Assembly (NCBI RefSeq): GCF_003752155.1 | Contig: NZ_RJVG01000003.1 | Location: forward strand, 1-64,000 | Reading direction: 5' to 3' | DNA: 64,000 bases | Source: Mobilisporobacter senegalensis | GTDB taxonomy: Bacteria; Bacillota; Clostridia; Lachnospirales; Lachnospiraceae | Shown: positions 9,538-18,637 of the stretch, piece after piece | Numbering within the stretch: the stretch's first letter is position 1 | How the letters are laid out: each line of letters opens with the position of its first letter | Translations under genes and position numbers: made by a program | The notes under the pieces: model-generated | What the model saw: the letters and a program-made list of their open reading frames with translations, nothing else | Databases searched by the model: none | What the model was told of the DNA's origin: nothing

Positions 9538-10533
9538 GTGGAAAAGAAAAGTTTTGACATAAAGAAATTAACAAGCTCAAGAGAAATGAGTTTGGTCCTT
9601 ATATTAATCGTATTAAGTTTATTTATTCAGCTTAGAAACAGTTCTTTCTTATCAATTACAAATATTAATGACTTAATAACCAATGCAGTTATGTTAAGTA
9701 TTCTTGCAGTTGGTATGATGTTTGTATTATTGATTGGTGGTATTGATATTTCCATTGGATCTACAATAGCATTTTCAGGAATGGCTGTTGCACTGATATT
9801 AAGATCGAATCCTGGAATCCCTACAATTCTTTCTTTTATTCTGGGAATTATAATTGGTACATTATGTGGATTACTGGTCGGCCTTATTATCGCCAAAGGA
9901 AAAGTCATTCCAATTATTGCAACACTTGGCCTTATGAATATTTTCAGAGGTGCAACTTACCTTATAGCTGATAATCAGTGGGTAGCAGCTTATCAGTTGC
10001 CAGAAGGTCTGAAAGCATTTGCAACAGGTAAATTCTTAGGCATTAATAATATGATCATAGTTGCAATTGTAGTGTATATTATATTTGCATATTTTATTAA
10101 ATACACCAGAACCGGACGTAAAATATATGCTGTTGGAAGTAATGTTGATGCAGCTAAGGTCAGTGGTATCAATATTGACAGAATTAAAATTTTAGTATAT
10201 TCCATCATGGGTGGATTATCTGGTCTGGTATCAATACTTTGGATATCTAAATACGCTTCAGCACAAGGTGATGCTGCAACAGGTATTGAAATGGATGTTA
10301 TCGCTGCCTGCGTTATTGGCGGAGTAAGTTTAAATGGTGGTAAAGGTACTGTACTTGGAGTTATTTTAGGAACTGTTACATTAGGTATTTTAAATAATGC
10401 CCTGCCTTTAATTAATATTTCTCCATTCTGGCAAGATGCAATCAAAGGTTTAGTAATCATTGCAGCTATTATAATCAACACAATTACACAAAGAACTATG
10501 GATAGAAATAATCTAAAAAGGAGGGAAATCTAA
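9538..10533 (+). CDS. Sugar ABC transporter permease (CUT2 class), first subunit
   Basis: A 331-residue integral membrane protein with about eight to ten hydrophobic segments and the BPD_transp_2 family pattern: GGIDISIGSTIAFSGM early, RTGRKIYAVGSNVDAAKVSGI as the conserved cytoplasmic coupling loop, and CVIGGVSLNGGKGTVLG near the end. It starts at GTG with GAGGTG upstream, 16 bases after the ATPase stop. It would form a heterodimeric channel with the next gene product. The predicted cargo is a monosaccharide, most likely rhamnose from context. Confidence 0.9.
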   Translation: MEKKSFDIKKLTSSREMSLVLILIVLSLFIQLRNSSFLSITNINDLITNAVMLSILAVGMMFVLLIGGIDISIGSTIAFSGMAVALILRSNPGIPTILSFILGIIIGTLCGLLVGLIIAKGKVIPIIATLGLMNIFRGATYLIADNQWVAAYQLPEGLKAFATGKFLGINNMIIVAIVVYIIFAYFIKYTRTGRKIYAVGSNVDAAKVSGINIDRIKILVYSIMGGLSGLVSILWISKYASAQGDAATGIEMDVIAACVIGGVSLNGGKGTVLGVILGTVTLGILNNALPLINISPFWQDAIKGLVIIAAIIINTITQRTMDRNNLKRREI

Positions 10534-10535
10534 TT

Positions 10536-11546
10536 ATGGGAAAGACAAAAAGAGTAATTACAACTGCACAGGAATTTTCATGGAAAAAGTTTTTCCTTCA
10601 GTGGGAATGGTTATTAGTACTATTATTTATAGGTATTAATATCATGAATGCTAATTTATCTCCTTATTATATGAACTCAAGCGGATTATTAACAGCAACA
10701 TCCTCATTTTTAGAAAAAGCATTTATTGCTTTACCAATGGCTTATATATTAGTACTTGGTGAAATTGATATATCAGTTGCATCAACTGTTGCATTATCAT
10801 CTGTAATCATGGGTGTTTCTTACAACAATCTGGGCATTCCAATGGAAATCGCTGTTTTAATATGTTTGGCAACTGGAACTCTTTGCGGATTTATTAATGG
10901 ATTTATATTAACAAAATTCAAAGAATTGGCACCGATGATTGTTACTTTAGGTACAATGATTCTTTTCAGAGGAATCGCAACTATGATTTTAAAAGATCAG
11001 GCTTCTGGTAATTTCCCAATGTGGTTCAGTGAAATTTATTGGGGTTCCATAGGAAATATCCCATATATGCTAATTGCATTTATTGTTCTGGCAGTAGCGT
11101 TTGGAGTTGTTTTGCATAAAACAACTTTTGGAAGAAGAGTATTCGCGATTGGAAGTAATGGTATCGCAAGTAGATATTCAGGTATACAAGTGGATAAAAT
11201 AAGATTGCTAATTTATACTTTAACAGGTACAATGTCAGCTGTTACTGCATTATTCTTAACATCAAGAATGGGAAGTACAAGACCAAATATTGCCCAGGGA
11301 TATGAAATGGACGCAATTGCAATGGTTGTACTTGGTGGTATCTCTACAAGTGGTGGTAAAGGAAGATTTGTTGGAGCTATCATCTCAATATTTATTATTG
11401 GTTTCTTAAGATATGGATTGGGATTGGTTAATGTCAGTTCACAGGTTATGCTTATCGTTATTGGTACACTATTAATTTGTGCAGTAATGATACCAAATTT
11501 AAATTTAGGCAGATTCTTTAAAAAGAAAACGGCAAAGACTGCTTAG
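10536..11546 (+). CDS. Sugar ABC transporter permease (CUT2 class), second subunit
   Basis: A 336-residue integral membrane protein homologous to the preceding gene, with the same family landmarks: GEIDISVASTVALSS, the coupling loop TTFGRRVFAIGSNGIASRYSGI and VVLGGISTSGGKGRFVGA. The start codon lies two bases after the stop of the first permease, with AAGGAGGG ahead of it, so the two are translationally linked. Having two different permeases is typical of rhamnose and autoinducer-2 transporters rather than ribose or galactose transporters, which usually have one; that supports a rhamnose-type assignment but does not prove it. Confidence 0.9.
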   Translation: MGKTKRVITTAQEFSWKKFFLQWEWLLVLLFIGINIMNANLSPYYMNSSGLLTATSSFLEKAFIALPMAYILVLGEIDISVASTVALSSVIMGVSYNNLGIPMEIAVLICLATGTLCGFINGFILTKFKELAPMIVTLGTMILFRGIATMILKDQASGNFPMWFSEIYWGSIGNIPYMLIAFIVLAVAFGVVLHKTTFGRRVFAIGSNGIASRYSGIQVDKIRLLIYTLTGTMSAVTALFLTSRMGSTRPNIAQGYEMDAIAMVVLGGISTSGGKGRFVGAIISIFIIGFLRYGLGLVNVSSQVMLIVIGTLLICAVMIPNLNLGRFFKKKTAKTA

Positions 11547-11617
11547 AAGAGGTTACTTTGTTACAAATGGCGAAAGCTATTAATGTATAATTTTTATATT
11601 AAAAGGAGGAATTTTTC

Positions 11618-12691
11618 ATGAGAAAAATGAAAAAAATTATGTCACTAGCTCTTGTTTTATCACTTTCTGTTAGTTTATTAGCAGGTTGTGGAAGCAAGAA
11701 AGAAGAACCAGCTGCACCAGGAGGAGATACTGCCACTGAAACAACTGATTCTGTAGAGGGAAAAAACTTTGCAATCTTAGTTAAGAGTGCAGGTAACCCT
11801 TATAACGAAAAAGAAAGTGCTGGATTTAAAGAAGTTATTGAAGCTGCTGGCGCAACTGCAATCGTAAAAGCTCCAGAATCAGCTACTGCTGAAGCACAAA
11901 TTACAATGATCAACGAATTAGTAGCTCAAAAAGTTGATGCAATCGCAATTGCAGGTAATGATTTTGACGCTTTACAACCAGCTCTTAAAAAAGCTATGGA
12001 TGAAGGAATTAAAGTATTATCTTTAGATGCATCTGTTAATTCTAACAGCCGTATGGTTCATATTAACCAAGCGGATAGTGAAAAAATCGGACGTACTTTA
12101 ATTCAAGCTACAAATGAAATGGTAAAAGGTGAAGGCCAAATCGCTATTCTTAGTGCAACCAGCCAGGCAGCTAATCAAAATACATGGATTGAATGGATGA
12201 AGACAGAATTAGAAGAAGGCGATTACTCCAAACTGGAACTTGTAAAAATTGCTTATGGTGATGATGAATTCCAAAAATCAGTAGATGAAACAGAAGCTTT
12301 AATCAAAAACTATCCAGACTTAAAAGCTATTATTGCACCAACAACTGTAGGTATTATGGCTGCAGCAAAAGTAGTTACTGATAAAGGTTTAGTTGGTAAA
12401 ATTGCTGTAACTGGTCTTGGTCTTCCTAGTGAAATGGCTGAATACATTACAAATGGTTCTTGCCCATGGATGTACTTATGGAATCCAATCGATGTTGGAG
12501 CTTTAGCAGCTCATGCTTCAATCTCACTTGTAAAAGGTGATATCACTGGAGCAGAAGGAGATAAATTTGAAGCTGGTACACTTGGTTCTTATGAAGTAAT
12601 CAAAGCAGCTGATGGTGGTACAGAAGTTCTTCTTGGAGCACCTTTCAAATTTGATCCAGAAAACATTGATGAATGGAAATCAGTTTACTAA
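11618..12691 (+). CDS. Sugar ABC transporter substrate-binding lipoprotein (RhaS/RbsB-like)
   Basis: A 357-residue secreted lipoprotein. The signal peptide (basic MRKMKK start, hydrophobic core to residue 21) ends in lipobox LAGC with Cys24 as lipidation site, followed by a charged Thr/Ala-rich linker to about 50. The mature part is a periplasmic-binding-protein-1 fold (Peripla_BP_4): FAILVKSAGNPYNEKESAGF first strand and helix, VDAIAIAGND, and KVVTDKGLVGKIAVTGLGLP hinge region. It would capture the sugar outside the membrane and deliver it to the two permeases. It is the last gene before a strong terminator, and its ribosome site AAAGGAGG is near-ideal, consistent with high expression. Confidence 0.92.
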   Translation: MRKMKKIMSLALVLSLSVSLLAGCGSKKEEPAAPGGDTATETTDSVEGKNFAILVKSAGNPYNEKESAGFKEVIEAAGATAIVKAPESATAEAQITMINELVAQKVDAIAIAGNDFDALQPALKKAMDEGIKVLSLDASVNSNSRMVHINQADSEKIGRTLIQATNEMVKGEGQIAILSATSQAANQNTWIEWMKTELEEGDYSKLELVKIAYGDDEFQKSVDETEALIKNYPDLKAIIAPTTVGIMAAAKVVTDKGLVGKIAVTGLGLPSEMAEYITNGSCPWMYLWNPIDVGALAAHASISLVKGDITGAEGDKFEAGTLGSYEVIKAADGGTEVLLGAPFKFDPENIDEWKSVY

Positions 12692-12796
12692 AATTTAAAT
12701 AAGGTAAAGAGATATCAGATATATTGTCTTGCCTTCATGATATGAATAGGGTGGTGCTGATCAAATTTGCGTGTAAGCAACTAGCAAGTGCCACAG

Positions 12797-12832
12797 ACAG
12801 GAGAAACACGCGAAGCTTGTTTCTCCTGTTTT
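12797..12832 (+). terminator. Rho-independent terminator of the ABC transporter operon
   Basis: A perfect 12-bp stem (12797-12808 with 12818-12829, ACAGGAGAAACA/TGTTTCTCCTGT) with a nine-base loop is followed by TTTT. It lies about 105 bases after the binding-protein stop. Confidence 0.85.
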
Positions 12833-13417
12833 ACAGTTAAGAATATAGTAGTCCGAACATATAGAATCATTTAATTTCGCCGGAATAAACTCGCTGCTCT
12901 TAAAATAATAAGCGAAATTGCCTGTTTTATAGAATCATTAAGAATATGTAAATTCTTAAAAGACTAATTTAAAATGTCTTGACACCATTTCATATTATTC
13001 TGGCAAGTATTTATTAGAATCAATTCATACTAAAAATATTGAATTACTAATTAAGGTATTATAACCACTAGATGTAAAATAATTTATTTAAATAATTTAA
13101 TATCTGATATAAAATTAAAATATTTATAATTAAAAATGCCTTACTATTTATATAGCCAGCTTTGCTACAGAATCTATATTAAGCCTTGTGAGGCAAAGTA
13201 TCATTATGGCGTCATCCGGCTGAGTACGGTGTCCATATTTCGTCAAGACTCTTACCAAGAATGTGATTTCCTAAATCACATTCTTGGTAGTATAGAGGCT
13301 TGTAAGAAATTTACCGTCACGAAGGAAAGGTAGCCCTAATGATACTTTACCTGCAAGGCTATCAGAAGAACTTAAAGCAAAGCGTATGTAGAACAACAAC
13401 CCAAAGGAGGAATCAAT
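12833..13417. other. Long intergenic region, mostly AT-rich, ending in a structured 5' leader
   Basis: About 585 bases without a supported gene. The first half is AT-rich with a repeated ATAGAATCATT word (near 12860 and 12922) and a small AATTTCGC/GCGAAATT inverted repeat. The second half (13159-13383) forms nested long stems and is listed separately. A 65-codon frame at 13136-13333 has no ribosome site and lies within the stems, so it is not called a gene. Confidence 0.6.
13159..13383 (+). ncRNA. Candidate structured leader RNA upstream of rhamnose mutarotase, class unknown
   Basis: Four nested pairings lie in register: GCTTTGCT 13159-13166 with 13376-13383; AGCCTTG 13182-13188 with 13354-13360; a 15-bp stem with one mismatch 13195-13210 with 13333-13348; and a perfect 16-bp terminal hairpin 13254-13269 with 13273-13288. 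The unpaired regions between are not AT-rich like the flanks (for example ATCCGGCTGAGTACGG and CCGTCACGAAGG). The whole forms a rod of about 225 nt ending some 35 bases before the mutarotase start. It does not match the riboswitch consensus sequences I checked from memory (TPP, c-di-GMP-I, cobalamin, M-box, lysine, SAM). A MITE-like insertion is an alternative. Confidence 0.5.
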
Positions 13418-13744
13418 ATGGAACACAGTAAAAAATATGCATGGACCTGGAAAGTAAAAGAAGAATATTTAGATGAGTATGTAAAAATGCACCTGGATCC
13501 ATGGCCAGAAATTATGGAAGAACACACGAAGGCTGGATATCGTAATTATTCTATCTTTCAAAATGGAAATCAATTTTTCTATTGTTTTGAATGTGATGAT
13601 GTAAATGCAGCAAATGAGTATATTGCAAAAAGTGAAGCTTGTAATCGTTGGAATGCAATCACATCAAAAATGGTTGAGGGATCATTTGACTTTAATGAAG
13701 AGGAGCCTATTAAGTTTATGAAGGAAGTTTTTTATTTAAAATAA
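13418..13744 (+). CDS. rhaM: L-rhamnose mutarotase
   Basis: A 108-residue protein matching the RhaM/YiiL family over its full length, including the YAWTWKVKEEYLDEYVKMH opening with the catalytic-type His, the AGYRNYSIFQNG segment and the EACNRWNAITSKMV region with the conserved Trp. It interconverts alpha and beta anomers of L-rhamnose so that the isomerase gets its preferred form. An AAAGGAGGAA ribosome site precedes the ATG. Its place between the sugar ABC transporter and the BMC is the best specific evidence that rhamnose is a substrate of this locus. Rhamnose isomerase and rhamnulokinase are not in the window. Confidence 0.88.
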   Translation: MEHSKKYAWTWKVKEEYLDEYVKMHLDPWPEIMEEHTKAGYRNYSIFQNGNQFFYCFECDDVNAANEYIAKSEACNRWNAITSKMVEGSFDFNEEEPIKFMKEVFYLK

Positions 13745-13772
13745 AAGACGGATATATTATTAGGGGGAAATT

Positions 13773-15548
13773 ATGAGAGAATCACAAAAAACAAAAGATA
13801 AAAAGTTAAAATTACCTAAGGTAAGAAAGATAAAAGATAAAAAAATAAAAATGACTCAAATGGGAAGCAACAGGGATTCGATCGCGGGGAAATTAAAGAG
13901 ATCCCTGTATAAGATAGGAGCAGTAAGTGGATTTAATATAATATTAGCAATTGTATTATTATTTACAATCTCCAATGAAATAAAATCTTTTCGGGATACG
14001 GCATTCACAGCAACTAATTTTGCCTGGAGTTCCCGTGAGACATTATTATCCGTGGAAACGAATTTTTTTAAAGCTATCTCAAGTACTGACAAAGGACAGA
14101 CCGATGAATATATCATTGCTGCAAATACAGCCTCCAATAATTTAGTCAGTGCCGTTGCAAAATTAGCAGAATTGAATGTTGCCACAAAGGAAGAACTGAC
14201 CAAAATTGAAGATTTAAATATGGAAATGGCCCAGGTCAAAACGAACATGCTGGCGAAGATCAAGCAAAATACCCCTGACAGCAATGAAGCCGCAAAATCT
14301 TTGTTGATGAGTAAGTATTTGCCAATTACCGCGGAAATTGCTGTAATATTAGATCAAATTGCAGTAAGGGCAGATCAGTCCGCCAATAATTTTGTATCTG
14401 GAGCTAACATAAGATCCTATATCAGCCTCGCCATTTTGATTGCATTCTTCGCATTTAACCTTTTCTTATTAATAAGTACAAGCAAATCTATTATTAAAAA
14501 AATTACAACTCCAATTGTGGGAATCAAAGATGCTTTAGTGGAAGTTGCAAATGGTAATCTGGATATTACATTTAATTATGAATCCAATGATGAATTTGGT
14601 GTATTAGCAAATTCCATCCGTGAAACAATTAAAGAATTAAAGAAATATATTGACAACATTAATATTGCTTTAAAGAATCTGTCCGAAAAAGACATGAGTG
14701 AGGAAATTACTATCGATTATAAAGGTGATTTTGAACCCCTGAAAGTATCCGTAAATTCCATAGTAGATTTTTTAAATGAGATGCTATACAAATTAAAGGG
14801 AGTAGCCTATGAGGTATCTGAGGGTGCGAAAAAAATGCAGGAATCTTCCCAGCTGCTTGCAGATGGAGCCAGTGATCAATCAAGTTCTGTAGAAGAACTT
14901 GCTGCTACTATCCATGAGGTCACTGAGGCAGTACAGGCAAATGCAGATAATGCAAAGCATGTCAATCAATTTTTTGATAAATCCATCCAGCAAATTGATG
15001 AGGGAAATGATTATATGAAGGAACTTCTTGCCTCAATGGAACGTATTGCAGAACATTCGAATCAAGTGTCAAATATAGTTAAGATGATTGATGAAATATC
15101 ATCACAAACAAATCTTCTGTCATTAAATGCTGCAATAGAAGCAGCAAGAGCAGGGGAACATGGAAAAGGTTTTGCAGTCGTTGCCAACGAAATTGGAAAA
15201 CTTGCAAATGAAAGTGCCCTGGCCGCAAAAAATTCGACAGATTTAATCAATAAGACCTTAGAAGTTGTTAAAAGTGGTTCTGAACTTACCTCTAAAACTG
15301 CAAGTGTTTTTGATGCAATTGTAAAAGATTCAGAAGAAACAAAAGAATTAGTAAATGGTATTGATGAAGCTTGTGCAAGTCAATCTGATTCTTTGGCAGA
15401 AATCCTTGTTGTTGTAAATCAGATTGCTAATGTTACAGAAGCAAATACATTAGCAGCGGAAGAAACAGCAGCTTCCAGTGAAAAACTGACCTCGGAAGCG
15501 GATACACTTCGTTCAATGTTAGATGAATATGTATTAAAAGAGATATAA
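13773..15548 (+). CDS. Methyl-accepting chemotaxis protein
   Basis: A 591-residue chemoreceptor: a very basic cytoplasmic start (Lys-rich, 1-45), membrane segment about 48-68, an extracytoplasmic four-helix-bundle-type sensor (about 70-210), membrane segment about 213-235, HAMP about 236-290, and a signalling domain (about 330-590) with the tip motif [38 protein letters not shown] in the expected place. Twenty-eight bases separate it from the mutarotase gene, so it is probably in the same transcript and may steer cells toward the sugar (inference). A strong terminator follows. Confidence 0.92.
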   Translation: MRESQKTKDKKLKLPKVRKIKDKKIKMTQMGSNRDSIAGKLKRSLYKIGAVSGFNIILAIVLLFTISNEIKSFRDTAFTATNFAWSSRETLLSVETNFFKAISSTDKGQTDEYIIAANTASNNLVSAVAKLAELNVATKEELTKIEDLNMEMAQVKTNMLAKIKQNTPDSNEAAKSLLMSKYLPITAEIAVILDQIAVRADQSANNFVSGANIRSYISLAILIAFFAFNLFLLISTSKSIIKKITTPIVGIKDALVEVANGNLDITFNYESNDEFGVLANSIRETIKELKKYIDNINIALKNLSEKDMSEEITIDYKGDFEPLKVSVNSIVDFLNEMLYKLKGVAYEVSEGAKKMQESSQLLADGASDQSSSVEELAATIHEVTEAVQANADNAKHVNQFFDKSIQQIDEGNDYMKELLASMERIAEHSNQVSNIVKMIDEISSQTNLLSLNAAIEAARAGEHGKGFAVVANEIGKLANESALAAKNSTDLINKTLEVVKSGSELTSKTASVFDAIVKDSEETKELVNGIDEACASQSDSLAEILVVVNQIANVTEANTLAAEETAASSEKLTSEADTLRSMLDEYVLKEI

Positions 15549-15570
15549 AAAGTTTTATATTTTTCTGGGA

Positions 15571-15606
15571 AAAAGGACGGATGTGGTTTTACATCCGTCC
15601 TTTTTT
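15571..15606 (+). terminator. Rho-independent terminator after the chemoreceptor
   Basis: A perfect stem AAGGACGGATGT/ACATCCGTCCTT with a short GGTTTT-like loop is followed by at least six T. It insulates the BMC operon from the upstream genes. Confidence 0.93.
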
Positions 15607-15608
15607 AT

Positions 15609-15720
15609 GAAAAACAAACAAAAACAAATAAAAACAACAAAAACAAGTAAAACAGTATTGACTAAAAAAGAAAACAATGATACAATACAGTTAAACAAAC
15701 ATAAAACAAACCAAAACAAC
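15609..15720 (+). promoter_or_regulatory. BMC operon promoter with flanking AAACAAA operator repeats
   Basis: A consensus-like sigma-A promoter is present: TTGACT 15658-15663, 17-base spacer, TACAAT 15681-15686. Repeats of AAACAAA/AAAACAA cover 15609-15640 upstream of -35 and 15691-15720 downstream of -10. A repressor bound on both sides could block or loop the promoter. The repeats match those upstream of pduC, and a DeoR-family gene lies between the two blocks, so DeoR control is inferred. Confidence 0.7.
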
Positions 15721-15739
15721 ATTTTTAGGAGGAAATATT

Positions 15740-16537
15740 ATGGTATCTGAATACGAAATCAAGAAAGAAATATGCGAAATAGGTAGAAGAATCTATAATA
15801 AAGGTATGGTTGCTGCAAATGATGGTAACATTTCTGTAAAGTTAAATGAGAATGAATTTTTATGTACGCCAACCGGTGTTAGTAAAGGATTTATGACTCC
15901 TGAATATATCTGTAAAGTAGATAAGAATGGAAAGGTACTTCAAGCAAACGGTAACTTCAAACCATCTTCAGAAATCAAAATGCATATGCGTGTATATAAA
16001 GAAAGACCAGACGTTAATTCAGTAGTTCATGCTCACCCAATGTATGCAACTGGATTTGCAATTGCAGGTATTCCATTAACTCAGCCAATTATGCCGGAAG
16101 CAGTTATCACTCTTGGTTGTGTTCCGATTGCTGAATATGGTACACCATCTACAGAAGAAATTCCAGATGCAGTATCAAAATATGTTCAATATTATGATGC
16201 AGTATTATTAGAAAATCATGGAGCTTTAACTTACTCTGATTCACTTTTAGCAGCATACCACAAGATGGAGTCTGTAGAATTCTATGCACAATTATTATTC
16301 ATCTCAACTCAACTTGGCGGACCAAAAGAATTATCAGAAGCTCAGGTTCAAAGACTATATGAGATCCGCAGACAATTCGGCATGACAGGAAAACATCCTG
16401 CTGATCTTTGCCAAAACAACAAAGATGGAAAAACTAGTTGTCACGGATGCAGCGAACATGGAAGCAAAGGAACTGATACAGATGCATTAGTTTCTGAAAT
16501 CGCAAGTAAAGTAATTCAACAATTAGGTTTAAAATAA
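15740..16537 (+). CDS. BMC-associated class II L-fuculose/L-rhamnulose-phosphate aldolase
   Basis: A 265-residue class II aldolase: NDGNISVKL and TPTGVSKGFM phosphate-binding segments, catalytic Glu78 (SSEIKMH), zinc ligands His97 and His99 (VVHAHP) and His160 (ENHGALT). It splits fuculose- or rhamnulose-1-phosphate to dihydroxyacetone phosphate and L-lactaldehyde. After the catalytic domain comes a linker rich in Cys/His (Cys224, Cys234, Cys237) and a C-terminal amphipathic helix (about 246-265; DALVSEIASKVIQQLG) that fits a BMC encapsulation peptide. The first gene of the BMC operon, with GGAGG six to eight bases upstream. The same arrangement is known in the L. phytofermentans fucose/rhamnose BMC. 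Confidence 0.92.
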   Translation: MVSEYEIKKEICEIGRRIYNKGMVAANDGNISVKLNENEFLCTPTGVSKGFMTPEYICKVDKNGKVLQANGNFKPSSEIKMHMRVYKERPDVNSVVHAHPMYATGFAIAGIPLTQPIMPEAVITLGCVPIAEYGTPSTEEIPDAVSKYVQYYDAVLLENHGALTYSDSLLAAYHKMESVEFYAQLLFISTQLGGPKELSEAQVQRLYEIRRQFGMTGKHPADLCQNNKDGKTSCHGCSEHGSKGTDTDALVSEIASKVIQQLGLK

Positions 16538-16580
16538 GAAATATTATTATCAATCATTCTACAGAAAAGGGGAATGATAT

Positions 16581-17231
16581 ATGCATGAAACCAATGAACC
16601 TGGTAAAAAGAAACTCGCTAGTCTATACCACGATTTAGACGGTTTGATTGGATATATTGAGTGCATTCAGGCAGAATCAGATAATGTTGATTTAAACTTA
16701 AATTTAAGAGATATTACCAGAAAAATAAAATCCACTCAGGCACAAATGGTTGAAGCAGTTGTAAAAGATGTGATGGGAGTGTACCTGCCATTGGAAAAAA
16801 ATGAGATGGTACAGGATATAAACCTGGATCAGGCGGTTGTTTTAATCAAGGAAGTGGAAAATCAGGCAAAAAGGTGGGGCATGTCTGTTGTAACAAGTAT
16901 TTATAACAGTGCAGCAAGACCGGTAGCAGTACATTGCATGGACCAATCCTATATAGCAAGTTTTGATGTGGCAAATAATAAAGCATATGCGTCAGCTGCT
17001 CTGAAAATGTCCACAATTACATTAAAGAATTTAAGTCAGCCAGGACAGGAATTATACGGCATTCAACATACCAATGAAGGGCAGATTGTAATATTCGGAG
17101 GCGGCGAACCACTTATTTACAAAGAAAAAATCATAGGTTCCATAGGAGTAAGTGGTGGTACGGAAGAAGAAGACACAAAACTAGCTGAGTTTGGTAAAAA
17201 TAAATTGAAGGAGGTCATGACGTGGTCGTAG
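16581..17231 (+). CDS. HbpS/GlcG-like (DUF336) BMC-associated protein
   Basis: A 216-residue protein. The C-terminal part (about 85-216) matches the HbpS/GlcG/DUF336 domain (GMSVVTSIYNSAARPVAVHCMD, ASFDVANNKAYASAALKMST, IGSIGVSGGTEEED). The first 80 residues are helical and unassigned. The same domain forms the C-terminal half of the PduO-like protein at 30699, so the locus has two paralogous copies. HbpS-like domains bind haem or flavin-like/corrinoid ligands in some proteins, but the role here is unknown. Its last codons overlap the aldehyde dehydrogenase start by ten bases, indicating translational coupling. Confidence 0.8.
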   Translation: MHETNEPGKKKLASLYHDLDGLIGYIECIQAESDNVDLNLNLRDITRKIKSTQAQMVEAVVKDVMGVYLPLEKNEMVQDINLDQAVVLIKEVENQAKRWGMSVVTSIYNSAARPVAVHCMDQSYIASFDVANNKAYASAALKMSTITLKNLSQPGQELYGIQHTNEGQIVIFGGGEPLIYKEKIIGSIGVSGGTEEEDTKLAEFGKNKLKEVMTWS

Positions 17232-18613
17232 ATGAAAAACAACTTCAAGACATCGTTAATAAAGTATTAGTTAAACTACAGAATAATCCACAAAGTGGTC
17301 AAAATAGATTATTAGGCGTCTTTGACGATATGACGGAAGCCATTAACGCAGCGAAAAAAGCACAAAGTATTGTACAAAAGTTATCTATGGATTGCAGAGA
17401 AAAAATCATAAGCAATATACGTAAAAAAACTTTGGAAAATGCGGAACTTATGGCTAAAATGGGTGTGGAAGAAACAGGAATGGGCAATGTAGGACATAAG
17501 ATATTAAAACATCAGCTTCTTGCAGAAAAAACACCTGGTACTGAAGATATTGCAACAATTGCATGGTCTGGAGACAGAGGCTTGACATTGATAGAAATGG
17601 GGCCATTTGGCGTAATTGGAGCAATCACTCCATGTACAAATCCAAGTGAAACGATTCTTTGCAATAGTATCGGTATGATCGCAGGAGGCAATACAGTTGT
17701 ATTTAATCCTCATCCGGCAGCAATTAAAGTTTCTAACTTTGCTGTAAACCTAATAAATGAAGCATCTATTGAAGTAGGCGGACCAGAAAATATCGTAGTA
17801 TCTGTGAAAAAACCTACTATGGAAACAAGCGATATTATGCTAAAACACAAAGATATCCCATTAATCGCAGCAACAGGAGGACCAGGAGTTGTTACTACAG
17901 TTCTTTCTTCTGGAAAACGTGGCATTGGAGCAGGAGCTGGTAACCCACCAGTGCTTGTAGATGAAACTGCTGATATTAAAAAAGCTGCAGAGGATATCGT
18001 AAATGGTTGTACTTTCGATAATAACCTGCCATGTATCGCAGAAAAAGAAATCGTTGCGGTAAATGAAATAGTAGAAGAACTGATATATTATCTCATTGAA
18101 AATGGTTGTTATGTAATTACGAAAGAAGAACAGGACAAATTAACAGCCGTTGTTCTAAAAGATGGCAGATTAAATAGAAAATGTGTAGGTAAAGATGCAC
18201 GTACATTACTATCTATGATAGGGATCAATGCTCCAGACAACATTCGCTGCATTATCTTTGAAGGAGAAAAAGAACATCCTCTTATTGATGAGGAATTAAT
18301 GATGCCGATCCTTGGTATCGTCAGAGCCAAAGATATTGATGATGCAATTGAAAAAGCAGTCTGGTTAGAGCATGGCAATCGTCACTCAGCACATATGCAT
18401 TCAAAGAATGTGGATAATCTGACTAAGTTTGGTAAAGCAATCGATACTGCAATCTTTGTTAAGAATGCACCTTCCTATGCAGCGCTAGGTTTTGGCGGAG
18501 AAGGATTTTGTACCTTTACGATCGCAAGTAGAACTGGTGAAGGTCTTACTTCCGCTCGTACCTTTACGAAGCAAAGACGTTGTGTAATGGCAGACAGCCT
18601 TTGCATACGATAA
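17222..18613 (+). CDS. pduP: CoA-acylating propionaldehyde dehydrogenase
   Basis: A 463-residue enzyme, the usual PduP length. An N-terminal amphipathic helix (3-20; DEKQLQDIVNKVLVKLQ) followed by a Gly/Gln linker is a typical encapsulation peptide. The aldehyde dehydrogenase core has NAD/CoA-binding ITPCTNPSET, glycine-rich ATGGPGVV and catalytic Cys271 in DNNLPCIAEKE. It oxidises propionaldehyde (from 1,2-propanediol) to propionyl-CoA inside the shell, recycling CoA with PduL. The start is GTG with AAGGAGG about six bases upstream, inside the preceding gene. Lactaldehyde could be a side substrate. Confidence 0.94.
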   Translation: MVVDEKQLQDIVNKVLVKLQNNPQSGQNRLLGVFDDMTEAINAAKKAQSIVQKLSMDCREKIISNIRKKTLENAELMAKMGVEETGMGNVGHKILKHQLLAEKTPGTEDIATIAWSGDRGLTLIEMGPFGVIGAITPCTNPSETILCNSIGMIAGGNTVVFNPHPAAIKVSNFAVNLINEASIEVGGPENIVVSVKKPTMETSDIMLKHKDIPLIAATGGPGVVTTVLSSGKRGIGAGAGNPPVLVDETADIKKAAEDIVNGCTFDNNLPCIAEKEIVAVNEIVEELIYYLIENGCYVITKEEQDKLTAVVLKDGRLNRKCVGKDARTLLSMIGINAPDNIRCIIFEGEKEHPLIDEELMMPILGIVRAKDIDDAIEKAVWLEHGNRHSAHMHSKNVDNLTKFGKAIDTAIFVKNAPSYAALGFGGEGFCTFTIASRTGEGLTSARTFTKQRRCVMADSLCIR

Positions 18614-18637
18614 TCAAATAATATAGGAGGATTTGTA

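Noticed and set aside
9627-10481. Long minus-strand frames opposite the permease genes
   Set aside because: They are antisense shadows of strongly conserved permease coding sequence and lack ribosome sites.
12747-12832. T-box-like AGGGTGGT sequence followed by a terminator
   Set aside because: The match is partial (no TGGNACCGCG), it lies behind rather than ahead of a gene, and no stem I specifier could be found.
13210-13230. GGCTGAG word resembling part of the TPP riboswitch
   Set aside because: The other conserved TPP parts (CTGATCTGG-type and GCGTAGGGA) are absent.
13136-13333. 65-codon plus-strand frame upstream of the mutarotase
   Set aside because: No ribosome site, no recognisable protein pattern, and it lies within the nested stems of the structured element.
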